From positions 55,781,849 through 55,845,848 of the forward strand of contig CP136062.1 of assembly GCA_032622095.1 (NCBI GenBank): a stretch of 64,000 nucleotides of DNA, given 5' to 3'. The translations under genes were made by a program, and so were the position numbers. Below the pieces are notes generated by a model that saw nothing but the letters and a program-made list of their open reading frames with translations, did no database searches and had not been told where the DNA came from. This document shows positions 23,872-36,959 of the stretch, piece by piece. Numbering within the stretch: position 1 is the stretch's first letter; every line of letters starts with the position of its first letter. The stretch is from Siphonodentalium dalli (lineage: Eukaryota > Mollusca > Scaphopoda > Gadilida > Siphonodentaliidae).

Positions 23872-26400
23872 CACTGGACGAATTTTCTCGGGTATTGGTC
23901 TGAGATTACATCCTGGCAAAATGTTAAGCAGCATGGATAGGGATAGGGTCACGAAATAACGTAGCTTACGGAATTAAAACTGCCAACTGTTATCACCATT
24001 GTTTTAGCTAAATAAAAACCATGTGCTGCCACGTGCGGAACAAACTGTATGCAACTAATCTCAAGTTGAACATAATTGTTATTTAAAATACCCGAACACT
24101 ATGTGTCCCTTTAAAGCTGTTCTACGGGCATGTCACAGGTAGTTAAATAGGCCAGGACATGGATGAGTTACGATCCTCTATTTCTTGGACTGAGCATTAA
24201 TATTTTGTCGTTTCCTCTCTTGTTATTAATTTTATTTTTTCAATAACAAAAAAAAAGAAAAAGAAAAAACAAGAAATGCGATATGCATAGCATTTTATTG
24301 GAACTCTGCCACGCTATGCCGAGTGTTTCTGAATCGATGTGACCCGGGACCGCGCGCGTATCACTTTAAGTGGGTTTCACAAAAATCGATGATGCAGATC
24401 AACCCTGGAAATGTCGATTTAATACCAACTCTCCTCAACTCTGAAGATGTTGGGGTTGTAGAAACTGTTGTCTCACTTTGAAACCATACGCTTTTCAATT
24501 GCTATAGTTTCAGCCAAACCTTGGCTGTTTATTTCACACCTGTTTCTGGGATAACCTGTGTGTCGACTGAGAACCTGTGTGTCAATTGAGGAGAACACAC
24601 GGAGGATTTGTGTAAATGTTAGCCCAAACGACATTTCGAAGTAACGACGGCTTTGTTGTTTATTTCGAGGAATAATACCGCATCATATGAATTCAGCCCA
24701 AATATATTGACAGGTGTCAAGGGTCTAACTCTATACTGAGCAATAAAAAACTAATATTAATAAATACCGAGTATATTTAATTTAACGTCAATGGGTCGTT
24801 TATGTGCGTTTAAGAGTGTATTTATGCCTAAAGCAAAGTGAAATAACGATCTTAAAATGAATTGGCCGGTATATTTTATTAGTTATCAGGGTTACCAGGG
24901 TCGTAGTTGCATAAATTACAATATATTTTATGTTTATGCTAAGATAACTTGATCGGTATTGAGGTTAACACAAATCCCATATATGGAAATTCCAAATATG
25001 GAAAGTGACGTGCGCAAAACAGATACAATGGTCTTACTAAAAACGAAGCAATAATGATAACAACAAACACCGACCCAGTTAAATAATGACATTAAATGGC
25101 GCTGTATTGCGTCTTTAAGAGTGTGTTGATGTCTCTATCATGTGATTAACTAATTAAAAATTATTTCGCCTACATATTTCGATAATTATCAGTTCCGCAG
25201 TTCGATTATGAAACGTTAAGATTATTGCTTGGTATTTGTTTCCAATCAGATAGCTGCATCTCGGTTATCTGGATCAGATATATTTATAGCGTCGAAGCGA
25301 AGAAATGTTGTCAAATTCCACGTCTGAATACGCGTCTTATTCTCACTTATACCGTGTTTATATCAGTTTTATTCTATGTGTTGTTGTGTATTGTATTACT
25401 TTGATCAAGGTTGCGCTTTTGTTATTCTCACAAAAGGTAAATTTGATGCGTGTTTGATGCGTGTTTACATTTCAAAATTGCGTCTGCCATGTACAGTAAC
25501 ACTAACAGTGCGACGGAATTCCACATGTCCGAGCGCCATTGATTCCTTAATTACGAGACTAATTTATCGAATGAGGTCAAATTTTCGCATATAACAAGAC
25601 TCGTATGTTATTCTTCACCATTCTGACGAGTGCCGAGTTTCATTTCGCATTATTTTCGTTTTTATCGAAAAATAATCGTTCTCTATGCCTATATATGGAC
25701 TGGAGATTCCCATGTAAATATTTCAACCAAAAAAAATTCATTGTTTTGCCAATTTCAAGCTAGTTTATAGCATGGTCATGGCATAATTTGGCCTAGCGAG
25801 TGTCGGTAGACGTTTCTTGAGTGTGCACAACAAATTTTGGTCCCAACGAAGCAGGCTAAAATCCTGAAATTTGTCAATTTTACTTTGCGTGTGAAGAAAA
25901 TATTCATTTAAACTTCCAAAATTGGTTGAAATATGCTCAACAACATTCAGTTGAATGGTGACATTATTTATAGTCACCGACTAACTTCCACGATGAATCA
26001 AATTTGTTTTTATTGGTGACAATTATGTCGCGAGAGATAAAAATGTAAATTTTTTAAAGAAAATGTTAAATTTTAGCTCATTTTAAGACTTTAATTGCTT
26101 GTAGATCGGTGTTAATTATCTTCGTCAATGATGTCATGTAACGCTTGTTAATAATTAATTTGTTCGGAAATACTTATTGGGGGTCGAAATGTATAAAATT
26201 TAACTACCACCACTTCCAAAAACAACACCGATAAACAATAACGCTCTTTGTTCCATGCAATGGAAATGGCTATTTATTGTCCTGATATCAGTGATATAAA
26301 TGAATGCCTAAAATTAGTATTATCCTGAAATAAATTTATGCCACTTTGGCGAACATGGGAACCACGGTACAATTTATGCCATTTAGGCACACTTCAGAGT
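23872..26400. other. Unassigned AT-rich stretch
   Basis: No gene, RNA or repeat is recognised with confidence over about 2.5 kb. A homopurine run lies near 24248-24270. Frames up to 72 codons have no motif. Confidence 0.4.
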
Positions 26401-26538
26401 GAAATCAGGGCTTATATTTCGGCGAGAATCCAAATCTAGATTCTCGTAAATATTCTCGCAAATTACCCTGGATTCTCGTGAAAAAGTATATATGGATTCT
26501 CGCAAAATCAGATGAAATATATGCCCTGGAAATATAGC

Positions 26539-27510
26539 AAATCGTTTAATGCTTTAGAATTTTTTTTTTTCGGAGATTTATATATTATATGCTTAAAGAC
26601 ATATTATGGACTTGTTATGGACTTTTTCGGGTGCGAGAAATTTATAAGTTAGAGCTCAGGCACTTTGCCAACCTGGGGAATGTTATCATTCTACTAACAT
26701 CACTGAAAATTTCCAAAAAAATCTACCACACCACTTCATAGAGAACATCGTCTGAACTACTCCAAATTGTAAATATTTACATCTCGATTCGGGGCGCAAC
26801 TATCGGCTATAATTAAACAAAAATGATTTCGCCATCGAGAGTCATTGCATTTAACTAATATATAAGAATGACGTTGTGTATCATCCATTTGGATTAATAT
26901 TCGTAACGAATAACTACTTTGAGAAAGATTATTCTTAATTTCTATTTGATCACTCTGCCCGGTGTCTGCCGGAGTGTTTCACATCACTTTAATCAAGGAA
27001 GACTGTTCAGAAAAACTGCATTTCAAGAAATCGTTTAATGCTTTAGAATTTTGGTTTTCGGAGATTTATATATATGCTTAAAGACATATTATGGACTTGT
27101 TATGGACTTTTTCGGGTGCGAGAAATTGATAAGTTAGTGCTCAGGCACTTTGCCAACCTGGGGAATGTTATCATTCTACTAACATCACTGAAAATTTCCA
27201 AAAAAATCTACCACACCACTTCATAGAGAACATCGTCTGAACTACTCCAAATTTTAAATATTTACATCTCGATTCGGGGCGCAACTATCGGCTATAATTA
27301 AACAAAAATGATTTCGCCATCGAGAGTCATTGCATTTAACTAATATATAAGAATGACGTTGTGTATCATCCATTTAGATTAATATTCGTAACAAATAACT
27401 ACTTTGAGAAAGATTATTCTTAATTTCTATTTGATCACTCTGCCCGTTGTCTGCCGGAGTGTTTCACATCACTTTAATCAAGGAAGACTGTTCAGAAAAA
27501 CTGCATTTCA
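26539..27510. repeat. Tandem duplication, ~487-bp unit
   Basis: Sequence from AATCGTTTAATGCTTTAG at 26540 to ACTGCATTTCAAG at about 27027 is repeated immediately (27028-27510) with few substitutions. A related diverged block is at 55405-55595. Part of the second copy also recurs inverted at 63690-64000, where it belongs to the inverted duplication. Confidence 0.9.
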
Positions 27511-27591
27511 AGATCACCAAACAACTTTCCTTTTTAGGGCCACCACATCTTTCCAAAGATGTACTTCTTCCATTTTGCTATCAAAGACCGA

Positions 27592-27842
27592 AAAATGTCG
27601 TTAAACTAGAGATCCAAATACCCACTAAGGGCCCCTATATCTTGAAATATTAAAGACCGAAAAATATTAATGTCGTTAAACTATATAAAGACCGAAAAAT
27701 GTCGTTAAACTAGAGATCCAAATACCCCCTATATCTTGAGATATTATAAAGACCGAAAAATGTCATTAAACTATTAAAGACCGAAAAATGTCGTTAAACT
27801 ACAAAGACCGAAAAACGTCGTTAAACTAGAGATCCAAACATC
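27592..27842. repeat. Short tandem repeat AAAGACCGAAAAATGTCGTT
   Basis: The phrase AAAGACCGAAAAATGTCG followed by TTAAACTA recurs about six times, separated by variable spacers containing GAGATCCAAATACCC. The same array runs inverted at 63300-63560 with a different number of copies, so it expands or contracts within the duplication. Confidence 0.85.
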
Positions 27843-27871
27843 CCCATCCCCTATTTTTTTTAGACAATTAA

Positions 27872-28462
27872 AGGGGTACTGTACCCAAGATGTTGTTGTT
27901 GGTTTCTATAATCCCCGAGTCGGAGAATAAGGTAACAACTTTTCCATTTTTTGAAAGTCTGTTGAGTACGAAGTATTGTTACGGATGGCAAATTTACCGG
28001 AATGCAAAAATACAAATTGTCGTTGTCGAGTAATTTTTGTACAGTTTTCAACCAAATGAATCAAATAAACATTATATTATATGCTTAGCAGTCCCATATA
28101 CTCATTTAAGTTAGTGTATGGTCACTAGTCAATGAGTGGCTTGGGTTTTCTCCCCGTATAAGCATAATGTTTCAAACGATCGTGTGTGCAATTGTTTTAT
28201 TAATCCAGTATCCCTCAATTATAATTTATAACGTTTTGTACACGGAAATTCCAATTTTAAGAGACGCCATTTTATGGCTGGAGCCATAAAATCAATTTAT
28301 ATTAAATTATTAACTTTTAAATTATTAAATTTTAAGATAGCCTATTAACCTGAGCGTTTACAGAATACATCTTCGACTCAAATTACTTATATTTCTATAT
28401 AGTATCGATAATAGATCGTTGTTATCACCGGGAATTTATTGAAAATGGCGTACAGTACCCCT
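27872..28462. mobile_element. TTAA-flanked MITE P2, copy 2 (591 bp)
   Basis: It has ends AGGGGTACTGTACCC and GTACAGTACCCCT, with TTAA at 27868-27871 and 28463-28466. The right arm of the inverted duplication (near 63270) lacks it and reads ACAATAAAGAACG on the matching strand, which confirms a clean insertion. Copy 1 is at 23345. Confidence 0.9.
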
Positions 28463-28638
28463 TTAAGAACGAAATATGTCGTTACACCATTAATACATAA
28501 TTTGTGTTTATGAAAGTCTGGCACCCATTAGCAGTTTGTTTTCAGTACATTTTAATATTCATTGGAACGTAAACAATTATTCGCTGACAGAAATCATGTT
28601 AATATCGCCTTTCGTTACTGGTTTCCTCGACTCAAATA

Positions 28639-29868
28639 CAGGGATGTGGCTAGAGGGGGGGTATGGGGGTGTCTCACCCCCCAGCAGAGAGCTATATTTT
28701 CAATAGTTGGAAATTTCATACCTGCCACAACTAAATTTCACACCAACAATAGGTTGAAAATGTTCTTGTAATTTGATTATAAAACAATTTATAGTTTTTC
28801 GACCAATATTTGCATATGATCCTATTTTTGGAAAAAATTTTGACAGAAATGGTCATCAGTTGGAAATTTTCCAACCTTAGGGGAGTGACAGGTTGGAAAT
28901 TTCCAACACTTGGAAAGCTTGTGTCCTGGTCCCTCCCCCGTGGCCAGTCAAAAACTTCTAGTTAATTTAAGAAAACAATATTGTCATACAATTGGTCAAC
29001 ATTGTCATTGGAATTGTCATCAGTTGGAAATTTTCCAACCTAAGTGGGGGTGTAGGGTTTGAAATTTCCAACAGTAGGAAGGCTTGAGGCTAGTCTAGAT
29101 GTTAGGATTTTGCGATTTTCTTGTTCAGATTTCAAAATTTTCCCACACCGGGCCGAACCATGGTCGGCCCGGTGTGTCATTGTCCCATCCACATGGCCAA
29201 TACAAAACTGATAATTAGTTTAGCAAAACAATATTTTACTACATTTGGTCAAACTTGTAGACATAAATGGTCATCAGTTGAAGAATTTTCCAACCTGGGG
29301 TTTAAAATTTCCAACACTAGGAAAGCTTCAGTTGAGGCCAGTCTAGATGCTAGGATTTGCGATTTTCTTGTATAGTTTTAAAAAATTTCTCACACCGGGC
29401 CAAACAACCATGGGCGGCCCGGTGTTTCCTGGTCTGTTGTCGGTAGCTGTGTGCATTTGTCTGGAATTAGATCACTAGTTGTTTTTTTTGGGGCAATTTT
29501 CAGGTTAAAATATCTTAATAGAAGCATGGTTTATGAATATATAGGAAATTAGGCCTGAGCATGAGGTACAAGGGGGGGGTGCTGGAATTATGCAAAAAGT
29601 TGTGTTGGTGCGATTCCGACTCAAGGGGGGGGGTGCAAATGGAATTATTCAAAAAAAAGTTGTGTTGGTGCGATTCCGAGTCAAGGGGGGGGGTGCAAAT
29701 GGAATTATTCAAAGTTGTGTTGGTGCGATTCCGACTTAAGGGGGGGGGGGTGCAAATGGAATTATGCAAAAAGTTGTGTTGGTGTGATTCCGACTCAAGG
29801 GGGGGGGGTGCAGTTGGAAATTCCCAAGGTGGACACCCCCCAGCGGAGACCCTCTAGCCACATCCCTG
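28639..29868. mobile_element. Non-autonomous hAT element (1,230 bp)
   Basis: Inverted ends CAGGGATGTGGCTAGAGGG are flanked by the 8-bp duplication CTCAAATA (28631-28638, 29869-29876). The inverted arm near 63110 has the empty site. Inside are many GTTGGAAATTTCCAAC palindromes (28700-29340). Near 29560-29815 there are four roughly 60-bp tandem units with long G-runs and GTTGTGTTGGTGCGATTCC. Related decayed pieces occur at about 31545-31650, 35440-35910, 37410-37640 and 59640-59940. No transposase is present. Confidence 0.92.
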
Positions 29869-31246
29869 CTCAAATATTTCTCACTGCTCAATACTTATAA
29901 TTAAAAAAAATGTTCTGTGTTTTGTGTCACTTCTTAATAGCATTATGTATTCTGCTATTGACAAGAAAAAAAGTTGCAGTATACCTTAAAGGTACGGAAG
30001 GCCTTGGTGGGTATCCTGTGAACATATTTCCACCTGTCAAAAACCGCTACAAACGAAAATAATATTCAAATATAGACATACTTTGTTAATATACAAATGA
30101 GAAATATCTCATAAACACTATGTTATTGTCGTAAATTTGACGATTGTTATGTAAACAAAGCATAAAAAGTTACTTTCTTGGTGTTTCTTTATATTATGAT
30201 GGTAAACATAAAGAGCGTTCTTTGTTGATCAATTCCTTATTTGGAAATAATAAAGAGCGTTTATACCATTTGTGTGTGATTAGCCAGTAGCATTGTGCTG
30301 CCTTCTATAACACAATCAGACTCTTGTTTAGGTAAAATTTAGTAGGTCTTTATGTGAGCATGATGTTTACGCGATAGTGATCGTATATTTGAACCAAAAT
30401 CTATGCGTTTTAATATTTTTCTGTTTACGGTGTTTGGAACAAATATGAATATTTTCGACAACTAAGCCCCCTCGTCCCTTTAATATAATTAATATAACAT
30501 CCCTCATCCAATAATCTCCAAATTGCATATCTAATTTCAATCCTAGTTACACGTCACGCCGCCCCTCATCATTTGCCAATTGTACACCCTTTTTTTGCTG
30601 CTGCTGCAACTGTTCAATTTCTTTAAAAATTATTGAAAAAATGGCCCTCCCGCCCGCCGACATTTACCTCTGATTTTTTTTTTATCATCGGTCCGCACCA
30701 AAATTGAGCACATGTCCCTATATAATATACCTATTTAAACCGAGTATACACGGTGGTGTAATAGAACAACCGTTAATTTAACCGTTTAGGTAGCATATTT
30801 CCACGTATACGTTATCACGACAAATCCCTGCTGATCTGTTATTAATGAACCAAACACTTAACATGTCAACACACTCTGGCCCGCCAATGCTACAGTGTAT
30901 AAACGTAACGGGGCAAATATGCACATTATATTGGCAGCTAACGAGAGCATTCATCATCAGCAATCTGCTCACCCCTTTTAGCCGATACGATAGAAACTAA
31001 ACGATTTGTTACTTCTAATTACCCGTACTTAATTACACTACTTGCGTGTTAATAAAGTACGACCCCATTACCACTAAAGGTGAAACATGGGATTTAGAAC
31101 ATTAATATTCACTCTTACATAGTTCCACATTCAAGGTTCGTCTTGTGTAATCGTATGTCAGTTGTAACGTTGTGAAACTGCAACCGAACTGAATTATTCT
31201 ATGCTAAATAGTTCATGGCTGACCTGATGCATGCATCTTAGTTTTC

Positions 31247-33514
31247 TTGTTATAATATGGGACTGGTGTTCTAGAAACTGTCTTTTTAAATCTGTAACAA
31301 TATTTTAAGTTCCTAGATATAATACATTGTATAGGACTGGTGTTCGCGAAACTACCCGATCATTCAGGCACCATATTTTCTGACACTTCAAGTAGTGATG
31401 GTGATCAGTAAACACAACCGTTCATCGCTTTCGATTCCGCGTTGATGCGTGGCCATTCTTTGTATACACTCGATCGCATTCCTTATCTGACAATTTCCGT
31501 ATTCTTATTAGACCTTTGTGTCGGCTGATTTCAAGGACGTGGGTATAGGGTCTCCGTTGTGGGTGTCCATTTTGGGGAAATCCAACTGCACCCCTCTTGA
31601 ATCCGACCAAACACAAGTTTTGCATAATTTCATTTTCGCGCGTTGTTTGGTCTCCGGGACTCGGTTATAGAGGATATCCATCTTGAAATTTCCGAAAATT
31701 ACAAGTCCGAGTAATTTCATTTTCACACCTACCCTTGGGTCAGAATTTTTCAACTGCTACCTCAAAACTTCCAACTTTTCACCCTGACACTCATCTATGG
31801 TTGTGAATATTCCCACTGACAGCCATTTCAGTCCAAAATATTTACAGAAAGTAGAAACAAAATTACTTTTTATCTAAGAACACAAAATGCTGGTTCGAAT
31901 ATCAAACACTTTTTTTCTCGAGTATATCTAACTGTTGAAATGTTGTCAGCCCCAATACCATCACCTGTCACCGCTACCCTATGTGGTGTATATGCATGTA
32001 CTTTAGCATTTCTCGTTCCAAAAAATAAAACAAAATTATCATACGCCTGTTACTGTATAAGAACACCAACCGCTTGGGTATCACATCGACGTGAGGTACA
32101 TGTATTATGTGTTATATCTTAAATCCCAAATAAAGTATCATTCAGCATGATGTGATAAGAACACATCACACAACAATCAGACTTGAGTTGTCGATTACCC
32201 GATCAATTAAACAGCAAGATACATATTTAGTCTCTAAGAAGCATCCTGAATCTCACGAATGGTTCAGTCTGCTGCATAATTCCACCCACTACTAAACTGT
32301 AGCCAAACCAGTCCAATTTGGCTTACGGAAATTTTTTCCATTCTTTTATTTGACAATAATTGAAAAATATTCAGAAATTCAGTTATAAATACACAACAGG
32401 TAGTAAATGACACTGTGTTATAGGGAACAGGTAACTCCATCAAAAATGTTTTGTTGCAAAGAATGTTTTAATTTTCCAATGCGATGGCTTGAATTAATTA
32501 ATATTATTTCACAGTTTTACTCTGGGTTTGATAATGACTTAGTGGCTGCGAAAATTCAAGGGATGTCAGAAAATGGGAACAACAGTTTTCAATTGCAACA
32601 TTATTCTAGTTCCCGAATATGTTTATTTCACAAGAAATGCTTGAAGTCAAATCACTCTCCAGTCATATTTACATGGTGTCACAGTCGAGAAAGATTTTAC
32701 AAATAATTTATCACTTTGATTGGCATTCGTAGACAAATTTTCTCCCTCGCCAAAAATTATAGGAATATCTAAACTGGCTGTAGTAACCCAATACAACCAA
32801 GTAATATAATCCCTCTTTTGCGAAATTCAAAGTGTTGACAGGATTTATATACAATTTTGAATTCTGCGAAATTCTCCCTAAACACCAAAACAAATGGCAA
32901 ATTGAATTTGAGCTAAAATTGGATTGGACGACTTTTAATCACATATATTTTTCCAAAACACAGCTTCAGTTTAGGATTAACTCCAGGATATTGTTAAGTA
33001 ATGTATTCCTAAAAATATCGAAATGACGACCCGATAACCAAATGTGATAGCAAAAACCGTACATTTTCTTAACAGCATCAGTTTGCCTTGCCAGCATCAT
33101 TGCAATTCAGCGGGACCCACCAGTACCAAGAAAATTAACATGGCCATTTAACCGTGGTGGTGGTGATACTCAAACGTGGTCGCGATGGTTACATGAGGGT
33201 TCGAGTTCCATCATATGATGGTTAGTTCCTGTTGATCAGGTTATCAGTGCCTTTCATCGCCAGAAATATTCAATAAGTTTGATAGAAAACTGATTCTTTT
33301 TTATCGCATTGGGACATTTCTCTCACACTCGTGTAGTGGCAAAAATGTTAATGAGCCGTGCTCTACGTTATGCGTGTCTCTGTCAATCGATGTCCTTACA
33401 ACTACTTGGTCGAGTAAGCTTCAGGTGTCAGCCTTCTTTCGTGTACACTTTCTTGCTGCATTGTGTGTTAGACGGACCCTATAGTTGACTAAGTTTGACG
33501 TGCAAACTTTAATC
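31247..33514. other. Mostly unassigned; hAT-related scrap and upstream region
   Basis: 31545-31650 is a decayed inverted piece of the hAT family above (CTCCGTTGTGGGTGTCC, ATCCAACTGCACCCC). Frames at 32407-32706 (99 codons) and elsewhere show no domain. The last few hundred bases should hold the 5' UTR and promoter of the exon at 33515. No clear TATA box was identified. A B-box-like GGTTCGAGTTCC lies at 33198 without a convincing A box. Confidence 0.4.
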
Positions 33515-33820
33515 ATGTTGCACTCAATTGTCAAAATTGCTGTGATAGCCGCGACTGTCCAAGGTATATGTGCCATCCAGACTGGTGGATATGTTGTGCT
33601 CAAATGGAAGAAGGAACAGCAGCTCAATGTGACGGATTCGTGCATCTCTTCAGCTCGGAGTCGGATCGAATGCGCCGAATGGTGTCTCAGAAACCCGTGG
33701 TGTGTTGCAGCAACCTATTTGAAAAATGGCGGCCCAAATGGGATGAAGTGTTTCCCATCGTCCGTACAAGAGTGGGCACTGGAGGATGACGGTGATGCAG
33801 TGTTCATGAAGAAGAAAGGG
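33515..33820 (+). CDS. First coding exon of secreted PAN/Apple-like protein
   Basis: The first ATG at 33515 opens a 102-codon exon. Residues 1-20 form a signal peptide (hydrophobic core IVKIAVIAATV, small residues before a likely cut after Ala20), so the product is probably secreted or a membrane ectodomain. Residues 43-98 resemble a PAN/Apple module. Cysteines are at 43, 53, 57, 63 and 79, with a WCLRNPWCVAATY stretch and a C-terminal AVFMKK like the last strand of that fold. PAN/Apple domains bind proteins or carbohydrates extracellularly. GGG|GTAAGC at 33820/33821 is a strong splice donor, phase 0. The frame would run only eight codons further, so this is not a complete gene. Downstream exons were not identified with confidence. 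The ligand is unknown. Confidence 0.65.
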
Positions 33821-34180
33821 GTAAGCATGACCTCAAATGGATAAAATAAGCGTGTTTTATTCACAGTCCTAGGAATAACTGAATATAATATTAATTGAAT
33901 TAACTAAAAATTACCTTATAAATATGTAAATCCTGTTTTTAATATATTAAATACCAGTTCGGCAACTGCTGATTGACTAAATGTGTCCCCCACATTTCAT
34001 GGTTGGTTATACATGTGCAATCCCTGGTGATGTCACAGGTTTTTGAGCGGAAGTGGCGGTCTCAATTAATTGTAATGTCACAACACCAAACATAAATTTT
34101 GCTTTCTATTTTTGCATTGTTTTGTGAGGTCCCCCCCCCCCCCCCAAAAACTATGTAACATCATCATAGATTGCACAGGT
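33821..34180. other. Probable start of intron; poly-C run
   Basis: The stretch begins with the donor GTAAGC. A C16-type homopolymer lies near 34132-34145. No other feature is seen. Confidence 0.4.
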
Positions 34181-36054
34181 ATGACGTCACTCCAGAGCAG
34201 AAAACCATTCCAAGATTCGTTAAGTGTTTTTCGAATTGTGTGTCTTCACGAACGGTAGTTTATGAGATTTCGAAGCCTAAATTTATCTGAATCAACTAAA
34301 TTCCGTATTTTATGGTCGATTATTTAAAAAACTAGAGCAAAATGAAGAGCTTTGTTTTAGTACTTTCCTCACTAGATTATAACCAAAATTATAACCAAAA
34401 TTAATTTATGCATCTACGATTAAGAAGAATAAAATATTCGCTAACAAAATATGTGTTCCATTGTGGTCTCTTAAACAGAACTCGCGCGATGAAATACCAT
34501 ATTTGAGGTCATGCAACTCTATAAATTTATAACCATATGCTCTATATTATCATAACATTTTCAGTATACTGGTGCAAACAAATTGTCAATGATTTTTCCA
34601 AATACATTGGTAAACAAAGTTAAATTATGGCCCCATGAACTCTTAGTCTAGCCGCTTTTCAGAAAGTACTATTTTGGGGCGTTGTTGTCCATTTAAAAAA
34701 AATGGTTTTGTGTATAATTAGCAAAACGAAAGTTTGTTGTTTAAAATTAATTGATCTTTCCTCTTAAATAGTTTTTTGTTCAGACAATAGCATTTCAATG
34801 GCTATACCAATTGAGGTCACTGGATCTCATTCATCTTTCGGGGAACTTACTCCAAATTTGAACGGCGGAAAAATGGAGTAGAGGTAAAGCATGTCAATAA
34901 AATCTTTGAAAACATGCATCTTGAAGCATAAAACTCATCTACAGCAGCTTCAGCATACATTCTATTCTTGCATACAGAATATACCACTTCCACATTTTAT
35001 GTTCGTTGACAGAGCTATTACATGTTTGTCGTAATTTGGCAGTAAGGGCGCGTACACATGAAGCTGCAAGAAAATATCTACAAGAAAATATCAGGTAAAA
35101 TTGCACACTGATATTTTCTTGTTGCAAAGATTACGCCCGTGAGAACGCGGCGGTTTATACGGCGTTGATCAGAACAGTATTAGTCATGCTGGTTCAAGTG
35201 AATTGCGTCCGGTAAATAACCTATAGTCCATTTTGGCAATTCATAGCTTTTTGAAATTTCCAACTGTTGACATGTATTACAGAAGTCGGGTGGGATTAGC
35301 AACGTTGCTGATCTCATGCATAAAGACCGTCTGCATAATGACAAAGTGGTCACGTTATTTGGAAATTTGGAAGTGTTATAATTTCATATTGCATGTATAT
35401 GTGGGGTGACAAATGTTATTATGGTTTTGTGGCAAATCGGATGACCCCACCCCCATTGAGACCCCATATGAAGTTTTCAGGAGATTGTTGCTTGGTGCAT
35501 GGGGCTGTGGTGTACATTACTTTACCGAACTTACATGGGTGCATGTGGGGACTTGAGACCCCCGCTAACTTGGAAACAATATTAGTTGGAAATTTCACAC
35601 TAACAATGGTTTGAATTTGTTCTTGTAGTCTGATTTTTCAACCATTAATGTATGTGGAATTCGTGGTTTTAGACCAACATTTGTATTTTTCCAACTTTGG
35701 TCAAATTATTGGTTTGGAATTTCTTCTAGGCCCTTCCCTCGCCGGTGTCCAGTCAAAATTCAAGGTATGTGAGGTACCATATGAGAAATTCAAAGACGAT
35801 GGAAGGTATGCAAATTCAATTATGTGATCTTGGGTCTTTGGCCCGATTCAAGAGGGGTGCAGTTGGAAATCCATGGACATCCTCCGTCAGCGGAAACCCT
35901 CAAAAGATATATATGTCCCCACACATATCCATATAATAGCTCAGCGATTATGTCAAACAATCCAAAATGGAATTACGAAGTCAATTGTTGAAACAGGCGA
36001 TAATATTGATGGATCATAACTCGAGTGCGTGAACGGTTACCAGCGTGTCCCTTA

Positions 36055-36180
36055 TTACGCCACAAGGTGGTGTAAGCTGTTTTTGAGTTTTTGATAATCT
36101 ATGGAGCAGTGAGCGAATACATTGTGGGAGAATAGGTTTTTGTACCTTGCTCAATCGTACCGATAGAATCACGTAAATGC
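36055..36180. repeat. Dispersed repeat R4, copy 1
   Basis: CGCCACAAGGTGGTGTAAGC and the following sequence to CCGATAGAATCACG align directly with 44620-44765. The family is unknown and non-coding. Confidence 0.65.
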
Positions 36181-36507
36181 TAAAATTGTAAAGTTAACGC
36201 CACCGTAAATAATATGTTCTTGAAAATATAACTCAAACATACCGATAGAGTCAGGACAGGCTGAAATTGTAATGGATGTATCGCGACTCGACTCTTTTTC
36301 GTGGTCATATAGGCCCTATATAACCTATGATCACGAAAACGAGCAGAGTCGCCATATCTGATAGAATTCCAGGAATTGTACATTCACTTCCAATAGTATA
36401 GATTCACTGCAATCTGCCGCGGAAATCCCAAAATTGTAGGCTTCTGTCATTTTCAATAGGATTTTCCACTTTCACTTTTCACTTTCACTACGCAAAGCGA
36501 CCTTAGT

Positions 36508-36510
<3 letters not shown>

Positions 36511-36577
<67 letters not shown>
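36511..36577. repeat. (CA)n(TA)n microsatellite
   Basis: An uninterrupted CA run is followed by an uninterrupted TA run, about 65 bp in total. Confidence 0.97.
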
Positions 36578-36580
<3 letters not shown>

Positions 36581-36959
36581 GGCACACTGGCTGAGTCCAT
36601 GACAAATAATTTATGTAGAATGCTTATTTCGTTTAATTAAAGCTCACCTCGTTAAAACGCATGTCAATTGTATTTGTTTACAAATTGCATTGGGTGCGAC
36701 GATTTGCAGTAGGTCCCGATTTGTGGAGGTCACTTTGCGGAAGTCCCCGAATTCTTGGAGATCCCCTAAAATGGGCGATATATATAGATTTTAATGAGGC
36801 GATATATGTCAATTGATACGTATCTCAAACAAATAACGACACGATCATCATAATAGAGGTCTGTTCTATCAATTATATATGCGCCGAGTTCACTTGGTGC
36901 AAATCAAACGGCGATAAATATTCTCGTGTGCCAGAAGGTCTCGTTAAAGTTGTGAATAA

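Larger units (their letters stand above)
27130..31246. repeat. Large inverted duplication, left arm
   Basis: The sequence matches, reverse-complemented, 51545-51753 plus 60900-64000. Homology stops at AAGAAAACTAAGATGC (31231-31246). The inner limit toward lower coordinates cannot be set because the right arm runs off the window. Insertions specific to this arm are 27872-28462 and 28639-29868. The spacer between the arms is about 20.3 kb. Confidence 0.93.

Noticed and set aside
30778-30972. 64-codon frame shared with 60968-61162
   Set aside because: Both copies lie in the inverted duplication; most of the differences between them change the amino acid, so there is no sign of selection on a protein.
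33150-33230. tRNA gene or SINE from the B-box-like GGTTCGAGTTCC
   Set aside because: No matching A box, acceptor stem or cloverleaf could be drawn.
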